Shown here: positions 4,080-9,577 of the stretch, piece after piece
Numbering within the stretch: the stretch's first letter is position 1
Layout: each line of letters opens with the position of its first letter
From: Chloroflexota bacterium
GTDB lineage: Bacteria; Chloroflexota; UBA6077; JADZDV01
NCBI GenBank assembly: GCA_020850915.1
Contig: JADZDV010000136.1
Span: 1 to 9,577, forward strand
Direction: 5' to 3'
Length of the DNA: 9,577 nucleotides
Program-made: the position numbers and the translations under genes
The notes under the pieces: generated by a model
What the model saw: only the letters and a program-made list of their open reading frames with translations
What the model was told of the DNA's origin: nothing
Database searches by the model: none

Positions 4080-5723
4080 TCAGGAGCGGGCGAACTGGGC
4101 GGCCAGGTGGTCCAGTGAGAGCAGGATCGCGGTCGGCCGGCCGTGGGCGCAGACCTGGCAAAGGTCCGCTTCGCCGAGCTGCCGCAGCAGCTCCTGCATG
4201 TCCTCGAATCCCAGCGGATCGCCCGCCCGGATCGCCGCGTGGCAGGCGATCTCTGCCGCCAGCGCCGAGCGCCAGTCCGCTGCGCCGCTCTGGGAGAGCT
4301 GCTCGAAGACTGACCCAAGCACCTGGTGCGCGTCGCGGCCGGCCAGCGCCGCCGGAACTGCTCGCAGCAGCACCTGGCCGTCAAACGGCTCCGCCTCGAA
4401 GCCGAGCGCTGCCAGCCCTTCGACGACGCCGCTGGCCTCCCGCCCGCCGCCGGGCAGCGGCACCAGCACCGGCTCCAGCAACGCCTGCCGGGCGTCGCCT
4501 TCTAGCCGCCTGAGCATCCGCTCCAGGAGCACGCGCTCGTGGGCGGCGTGCTGGTCCACCAGGTACATCCCTCGCACGCCCTCGGCGACAATGTACGTCC
4601 CGTGGGCCTGCCCGATCACCCGCGGTCCCACACTGCCAAGATCGAGGTGGCTCGCCACCATCTCCTCGCCGTCGACGGCAGACGCGGCCCAGCCGGGGAA
4701 CGCGGCGCGCACGGTTGTCCGGAGGCGGCCGTACAGCTCGCGCTCGCGCAGCAGCCGGATCTCCGCCTTCGTCGGATGGACGTTCACGTCGATCTCGTGC
4801 GGCGGCACGTCGAGCAGGATCAACGCCATCGGGAATCGACCCGTCGGCACAGCGGTCTGATAGACCTCCTCTACCGCCCGCGACAGCGCCCGGCACTGGA
4901 CCACCCGTCGATTCACGACGAAGTAGATCGACGCTCGCGTGCCTTTGTGGAGGTCGGCCGGCCCGCCCAGCCCCGCGATGGTGGCCACGATCTCGCCACC
5001 TTCGGCAACCACCTGATGCGGGCCTATCTCGACGGCCGTCAGAGCGAAGCGCCGACCGAGCACCGCTAGCGCGGCGGTGCGCGTCTGGCCATCGCCCTCG
5101 GTCTGGAGCGTCACCTGCCCGTGGGCGCGCAGCCGGAACGCCACCTCAGGCCAGGCCAGCGCCAGGTGGCTCACCGTCTGCAGCACCTGCGCCGCCTCGG
5201 CTGATGCCGAGCGGACGAACTTCCGCCGCGCCGGGAGCTCGGAGAACAGTTCGTCCACGGTCACCGTCGTCCCGGGCTGCCGTGGCGCGGGCCGTCGCTC
5301 CATCAGCCTCGCCCCGGCATAACGGACGACCGTCCCGACCGGTTCGCCCTCGGCGCGGGTCGTCAGCGTGACGTCCGCCACCGCCGCGATGCTCGGCAGC
5401 GCTTCCCCTCGAAATCCAAGCGTGCGGAGCCGCTCCAGCTCGTCGGCGCCCCTGAGCTTGCTGGTCGCATGGCGCGCAAACGCCAACTCCACCTCCTCTC
5501 CAGGAATGCCGCGGCCGTCGTCCGCCACTTGGATCCGCTCCAGGCCGCCCGCGTCAATCGAGATCTCGACGTGCCGTGCCCCGGCGTCCAGCGCGTTCTC
5601 GACCAGCTCCTTCACCACCGAGGCTGGCCGTTCCACCACCTCGCCCGCGGCGATCTTGGCCGCCACCTCGGGCGACAGCCTCCCGATCGGCCGCCGAGCC
5701 GCTAGTTCAGCCGGCTGGCTCAT
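4080..5723 (-). CDS. mutL: DNA mismatch repair endonuclease MutL
   Basis: A 547-residue MutL. The N-terminal GHKL ATPase is complete: Glu39 and Asn43 in KELVENALDAG, Asp68 in DDGRGI, ARHATSKL at 83-90, GFRGEAL at 103-109, and Lys319 in HPTKAEIR. The C-terminal dimerisation/endonuclease domain carries DQHAAHERVLLE (390-401), fitting DQHA(X)2E(X)4E, plus ACHAAIRA (493-500) and CAHGRP (525-530), the other metal-site motifs; the last has Ala for the usual Pro. This MutL should therefore nick DNA itself after being recruited by mismatch-bound MutS. ATG at 5723 was chosen because it begins just before the conserved RPIGRLSPEVAAKIAAGEVVERP; the frame is open further upstream, but only as a shadow of mutS. 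The start overlaps the last 17 bases of mutS, implying translational coupling. No clear terminator follows its TGA. Confidence 0.97.
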   Translation of the reverse strand: MSQPAELAARRPIGRLSPEVAAKIAAGEVVERPASVVKELVENALDAGARHVEISIDAGGLERIQVADDGRGIPGEEVELAFARHATSKLRGADELERLRTLGFRGEALPSIAAVADVTLTTRAEGEPVGTVVRYAGARLMERRPAPRQPGTTVTVDELFSELPARRKFVRSASAEAAQVLQTVSHLALAWPEVAFRLRAHGQVTLQTEGDGQTRTAALAVLGRRFALTAVEIGPHQVVAEGGEIVATIAGLGGPADLHKGTRASIYFVVNRRVVQCRALSRAVEEVYQTAVPTGRFPMALILLDVPPHEIDVNVHPTKAEIRLLRERELYGRLRTTVRAAFPGWAASAVDGEEMVASHLDLGSVGPRVIGQAHGTYIVAEGVRGMYLVDQHAAHERVLLERMLRRLEGDARQALLEPVLVPLPGGGREASGVVEGLAALGFEAEPFDGQVLLRAVPAALAGRDAHQVLGSVFEQLSQSGAADWRSALAAEIACHAAIRAGDPLGFEDMQELLRQLGEADLCQVCAHGRPTAILLSLDHLAAQFARS

Positions 5724-8379
5724 CAGCCCGATCGATCGTCCGCCGCAGCTCCTCCAGCGCCGCGAGCGCCTGGAGCGGCGACATGTTGAGCGGGTCCAGC
5801 CGCCTGACCAGCTCGGCGACCAGCAGCGCCACCCGTGTCCTTCCGTCCGCGGGCGCCGCGGACGGCGCAGCGCCGTCCGCTCGCCTTTCAAGCCACTCGA
5901 GGATCTCCTCTGCGCGCGCGGTCACCTCCGGCGGCACTCCTGCCAGCCGCGCGACGTGGACGCCATAGGAGCGGTCCGCCCCTCCGGGGACGACCCGGTG
6001 CAGGAAGACCACCTCCCGTCCCTGCTCCAGCACGTCCATCCGCACCGCTCGCAGACGAGGGAGGTCCGTCTCCAGCTCCGCCAGCTCGTGGTAATGCGTC
6101 GCGAACAGCGTACGGCAGCCGAGCCGCGGCTCATCGTGGAGATGCTCCAGCACGGACCGCGCGATCGCCATCCCGTCGTACGTGCTCGTGCCACGGCCGA
6201 CCTCGTCCAGGATCACCAGGCTGCGCCGCGTCGCCCCCAGCAGCACGCTCGCCGTCTCGGTCATCTCGACCATAAACGTGCTCCGCTGGCCGGCCAGGTC
6301 GTCCTGGGCTCCGATCCGGGTGAAGATCCTGTCCACCAGTCCCACTCGCGCCGAGCGTGCCGGCACGAAGGAGCCGGCCTGCGCCATCAGCGCGATCAGC
6401 GCTACCTGCCGCAGATAGGTGCTCTTGCCTGCCATGTTCGGGCCGGTGACGACCTCGATCATCGCACCGTCTTCTGTCAAGCGCGTGTCATTGGAAACGA
6501 ACGTGCCGGGGTCCAGCGACGCCTCGACAACAGGGTGCCGGCCGCTGTGAACCTCCAGCTCGCGCGAATCGTCGACCAGCGGCTCGACCAGGTCGAGCGC
6601 GACCGCGCTCTCCGCGAACGCTCGCAGGACGTCCAGTCGCGCCACCGCGCGGGCTGACGCCAGCGCCGTCTCGGCCGTAGAGGCCAGCTCTTCGACGAGC
6701 GCCAGGTACAGCCGTCGTTCGAGACGCTCAGCCTCTTCGTCAGCTCGCGCCGCCTTCGTCTCGTACTCTTTCAGCTCGTCAGTGACGTACCGCTCAGCAC
6801 CGGCCAGGGTCTGCTTCCGCGCGTAGCCCAGCTTCTCAAGATGCTCTCCGATCGTCGCACTGCCGGTTGCCTCCCGCTGGTAGTAGTCGGTTGGCTGGCG
6901 CGTCGCCGCCTGGCTGACTTCGAGGTAGTAGCCGAACACGCGATTGTGGCCCACTTTCAGGCTCGCCACCCCGGTCCGCTGTCGTTCGGCTCGCTCGAGC
7001 TCCACGATCCAGCGCCTGGTGTCGCCCGACAGCGTTCGTAGCTCATCCAGCTCCGCCGAGCAGCCCTCGCGTATCGTGCCTGGTCCCACCGTCGCCGGCG
7101 GCTCCGCGGCTAGCCGCTCCTCTACCAGCGCAACCAGTCCGTCGCATGCGTCAATCGGTTGGCTCAGCACCCCGTCGCCAAGTCCCGCCACCGCTGTGCT
7201 GACGTGGGGCAGTGCGCGGCAGGCGCTGGCCAGCCCTCGCAGCTCGCGGGGTGAGATCCTGCCCTGCGCCAGCCGGGTCGCCAGCCGCTCGAGGTCCGGC
7301 AGTCCCTGGAGCAGCTCGCCCAGCTCTGCTCGCCTCAAGGCGTTCGAGACCAGCGCGCGGACGGCCGTGTGACGCTCCCGGATCGCCCCAAGGTCCAGCA
7401 GCGGCTGGCACACCCACGCGCGGAGCAGGCGGGCGCCCATGGGGGTACGCGTTCGGTCGAGCACGGCCAGCAGCGAGCCTTCGCGCCCGCCTCGCAGGCC
7501 GGCGGTCAGCTCAAGATTGCGCCTCGCGTTGCCGTCCAGCAGTAGATAGCCGGCTGGATCGTAGCGATGGACCTGCTTGAGCGCCTTCAGCGCTGAGGGG
7601 AGCGTCTCGCCAACATACTCCAGCAGCGCACCGATCGCCCGCGCCGCCAGCGCAGACTGCTCGAGTCCCAGACTCTCCAGGTGGCGCACGCCAAACTGCC
7701 GCCGCAGCGCCTCACCGGCTCGCCGCGCCGAGAAAAAGGTCGCCTCCCGTGAGGTCATCCGACAACGGCCTGGCAGCGCCATCTTCCCGCCCTGGTCGTC
7801 CGCCGCGACCAGACACTCGGCCGGCGAGAGCCGGGCAAGCTCAGCGCGGAGCCGGCGCGCCGCGTCCGGTCCCTCGGTCTGGCAAGCGGCCAGCTCGCTG
7901 GTGCTCAGGTCAAGGTAGGCCAGGGCGATCGCGGCGCCGTCGTGCAGCAGTGCCGCGAGATAGTTGTTCTCCAGGGCCGGTAGGAGCTGGTCCTCGACCA
8001 GCGTTCCGGCTGTCACCACCCGGACGACGTCGCGCTCGACGGGCCCTCGCCCGTTCGGCTCCGTCAGCTGCTCCGCGATGGCCACCCGGTGGCCGCGAGC
8101 GATCAACCGGGCGACGTACGCGTCTACGGCAGCGGCCGGCACTCCGGCCATCGGTGAGCGATCGCCCTTGCCGAGATCTCGTGAGGTGAGGACGATCTCC
8201 AGCTCGCGTGCCGCGACCTCGGCGTCCTCGTCGAACATCTCGTAGAAGTCCCCGAGGCGAAAAAGGAGGAGGGCATCCGGATGGCGCCGCTTGACGTCGA
8301 GGTACTGCCGACGGAGCGGAGACATCGGTTGATGCTCCCGCCCGAACATGTTGAGCTGATCCGCCTGGTCAGCCGCCAT
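5707..8379 (-). CDS. mutS: DNA mismatch repair protein MutS
   Basis: An 890-residue MutS1, slightly longer than the usual 850-880. The mismatch-reading Phe45-Tyr46-Glu47 lies in GDFYEMFDEDA, so base mismatches should be sensed by the standard F-x-E wedge. The connector, lever and clamp domains follow (e.g. VGHNRVFGYYLEVSQ near 466-480). The ABC-type ATPase has Walker A GPNMAGKST (646-654), the STFMVEM segment (700-706), Walker B LVILDEVGRGTST (721-733) and the THYHEL His-loop (761-766). The helix-turn-helix dimer region SYGVHVARLAGVP (804-816) and the C-terminal LDPLNMSPLQALAALEELR are present. The ATG at 8379 is weakly supported by GGAG about 13 bases upstream; an internal ATG at 8325 (residue 19) has a better GGGAG ten bases before it and starts just ahead of the conserved PLRRQYLDVKRRHPD. 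Its stop overlaps mutL. Confidence 0.97.
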   Translation of the reverse strand: MAADQADQLNMFGREHQPMSPLRRQYLDVKRRHPDALLLFRLGDFYEMFDEDAEVAARELEIVLTSRDLGKGDRSPMAGVPAAAVDAYVARLIARGHRVAIAEQLTEPNGRGPVERDVVRVVTAGTLVEDQLLPALENNYLAALLHDGAAIALAYLDLSTSELAACQTEGPDAARRLRAELARLSPAECLVAADDQGGKMALPGRCRMTSREATFFSARRAGEALRRQFGVRHLESLGLEQSALAARAIGALLEYVGETLPSALKALKQVHRYDPAGYLLLDGNARRNLELTAGLRGGREGSLLAVLDRTRTPMGARLLRAWVCQPLLDLGAIRERHTAVRALVSNALRRAELGELLQGLPDLERLATRLAQGRISPRELRGLASACRALPHVSTAVAGLGDGVLSQPIDACDGLVALVEERLAAEPPATVGPGTIREGCSAELDELRTLSGDTRRWIVELERAERQRTGVASLKVGHNRVFGYYLEVSQAATRQPTDYYQREATGSATIGEHLEKLGYARKQTLAGAERYVTDELKEYETKAARADEEAERLERRLYLALVEELASTAETALASARAVARLDVLRAFAESAVALDLVEPLVDDSRELEVHSGRHPVVEASLDPGTFVSNDTRLTEDGAMIEVVTGPNMAGKSTYLRQVALIALMAQAGSFVPARSARVGLVDRIFTRIGAQDDLAGQRSTFMVEMTETASVLLGATRRSLVILDEVGRGTSTYDGMAIARSVLEHLHDEPRLGCRTLFATHYHELAELETDLPRLRAVRMDVLEQGREVVFLHRVVPGGADRSYGVHVARLAGVPPEVTARAEEILEWLERRADGAAPSAAPADGRTRVALLVAELVRRLDPLNMSPLQALAALEELRRTIDRADEPAG

Positions 8380-8455
8380 AGGGGCGTCCGAGCTCCAACC
8401 CGAGTTCAGCGGCGCCAGGCACCGCGCTCCCCGTTCACCGCCAAGCGACAGCGCG
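8380..8455 (-). other. ugd-mutS spacer
   Basis: A 76-base gap between two genes on the same strand. I see no convincing promoter and no terminator hairpin with a T-tract, so mutS and mutL may be transcribed by read-through from ugd. A GGAG at about 8392-8395 is the only ribosome-binding-site candidate for the mutS ATG. Confidence 0.4.
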
Positions 8456-9577
8456 CTAGCTTCTCGTCAGCGCCGGCTCCGGCTCTCTGTGGTCTGGCTC
8501 GCCGTTCATCGGCCGCCCGACGCCGATGTACTCGAACCCCTGCTTGCGCGCGACAGCCGGATCGTACAGGTTGCGACCGTCCACGAGCACCGGTCGCGGC
8601 ATCAAGGCTGCCACCCGGCCGAGGTCGAGCTGCTTGAACTCGTTCCAGTCCGTCAGGACCACCAGCGCCTCCGCTCCCGCCGCCACATCGTAGGCGTTCG
8701 CGCAGTACTGGATGTCCGGCAACAGCCGCCGCGCCCGCTCCACAGCCCGCGGGTCGTACGCCCGCACCTGGGCCCCCTCCGCCTGCAAGAGGTGAATGAT
8801 CTCAACCGAGGGCGCCTCGCGCATGTCGTCCGTATTCGGCTTGAACGAGAGTCCCAGCACGCCAATCTGGCGGTCGCGGAGCGAGCCCAGCAACCGACGC
8901 AGCTTCACCAGGATCGCCCGTCGCGCGTCGTGGTTGATCTCCATCACGGCGCGGAGGAGCTGCGGATGACAGCCATTGACCGCTGCCATGTGCGCCAGCG
9001 CCTTCACGTCCTTCGGAAAGCACGAGCCTCCGTAGCCGACGCCCGCCTCGAGGAACGCCTGGCCAATCCGCTTGTCCAGCCCCATCCCGCGCGAGACCAT
9101 CTTCACGTCAGCGCCCAGCTCCTCGCAGATGGAGCTGATCTCGTTGATGAACGAGATCTTCGTGGCCAGGAACGCGTTCGAGGCGTACTTGATCATCTCG
9201 GCTGTGCGCAGGTCCGTCACCAGCACCTCGCCCCCCAGGGGCGCGTACAACTCAGCTACCCGATCGGCCGCCGCCCGGTCGGTCGAGCCCAGCACCACGC
9301 GGTCAGGGTGCATGAAGTCCGCGACCGCTGAGCCCTCGCGCAGGAACTCGGGGTTCGAGACCACCGCGAACGACAGGTCCTTGCTGCCGTCCCGCTGAAG
9401 AATGCTCGCCACCCAGTCGCCGGTCCCGATCGGCATCGTGCTCTTGTTCACGATGATGACATCGCCCCGCGCAACGCTGGCCAGCGACTGGATAGCGCCG
9501 CGGACCTGGCTCATGTTCGCCTGGCCCTCCTGCCCCGAGGGCGTGTCCACCGCGATGAAGACGAACTCGGCGTCGCG
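8456..9577 (-). CDS. ugd: UDP-glucose 6-dehydrogenase, N-terminus missing
   Basis: The frame enters from the right edge ([15 protein letters not shown]) and runs 373 codons to a TAG at 8458-8456; roughly the first 70-80 residues with the NAD-binding GxGxxG lie outside. The enzyme oxidises UDP-glucose to UDP-glucuronate in two NAD-dependent steps in the cytosol, feeding polysaccharide and cell-envelope sugar synthesis. Visible signatures: [35 protein letters not shown], the central helix [23 protein letters not shown], the catalytic Cys in [16 protein letters not shown] (codon 9022-9020), and the UDP-binding domain [16 protein letters not shown] with VLTDWNEF near the end. These fit UGDH better than the related GDP-mannose or UDP-ManNAc dehydrogenases, though that group cannot be fully excluded. 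mutS follows 76 bases downstream in the same direction. Confidence 0.92.
   Translation of the reverse strand, partial: RDAEFVFIAVDTPSGQEGQANMSQVRGAIQSLASVARGDVIIVNKSTMPIGTGDWVASILQRDGSKDLSFAVVSNPEFLREGSAVADFMHPDRVVLGSTDRAAADRVAELYAPLGGEVLVTDLRTAEMIKYASNAFLATKISFINEISSICEELGADVKMVSRGMGLDKRIGQAFLEAGVGYGGSCFPKDVKALAHMAAVNGCHPQLLRAVMEINHDARRAILVKLRRLLGSLRDRQIGVLGLSFKPNTDDMREAPSVEIIHLLQAEGAQVRAYDPRAVERARRLLPDIQYCANAYDVAAGAEALVVLTDWNEFKQLDLGRVAALMPRPVLVDGRNLYDPAVARKQGFEYIGVGRPMNGEPDHREPEPALTRS

Noticed and set aside
5368..6657. 429-codon plus-strand frame antisense to mutL and mutS
   Set aside because: Both minus-strand genes are unmistakable over the whole span; low stop-codon frequency explains the open antisense frame.
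8489..9331. 280-codon plus-strand frame antisense to ugd
   Set aside because: The minus strand encodes all UGDH motifs here; the antisense product has no recognisable domain.

Overview
This is a high-GC bacterial window dominated by housekeeping genes. Its base composition, the plausible leaderless start of smpB, a tmRNA tag ending in LALAA, a Pro/Ala-linker lipoprotein and a REP-like GTAGGGGC palindrome would fit a Chloroflexota (Thermomicrobia-like) genome. That assignment is an inference from style, not from a phylogenetic marker.

Layout: (1) 1-569, minus strand, 5' part of a Gfo/Idh/MocA-family oxidoreductase that runs off the left edge. (2) 698-1588, plus strand, a complete trans-translation unit: smpB, then the tmRNA gene ssrA 41 bases later, then a strong hairpin terminator. 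(3) 1589-2069, about 480 bases without a convincing gene but with two hairpins, in the convergent gap. (4) 2070-3387, minus strand, a monocistronic ABC-transporter substrate-binding lipoprotein (NMT1/SsuA/TauA-like) with a visible promoter, a leader palindrome and a strong Shine-Dalgarno. (5) 3388-4079, non-coding DNA holding a short, internally deleted relic of an IS256-family insertion sequence with a broken transposase C-terminus. (6) 4080-8379, minus strand, mutS followed by mutL with a 17-base overlap, the core of methyl-independent mismatch repair. (7) 8456-9577, minus strand, the C-terminal three-quarters or so of a UDP-glucose 6-dehydrogenase, its N-terminus beyond the right edge.

How the genes work together: SmpB and tmRNA form one ribosome-rescue system. 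MutS recognises mismatches and MutL, which carries the DQHA(X)2E(X)4E endonuclease motif, nicks the strand, so no MutH is needed. ugd, mutS and mutL lie in the same direction and may be co-transcribed, but ugd has an unrelated role in nucleotide-sugar supply. The substrate-binding protein has no permease or ATPase partner in the window.

I found no convincing new multi-gene system. The most interesting items are the IS256 relic with both ends, the palindrome next to the ribosome-binding site of the binding-protein gene, the plausible leaderless smpB, and the missing catalytic Asp in the oxidoreductase.
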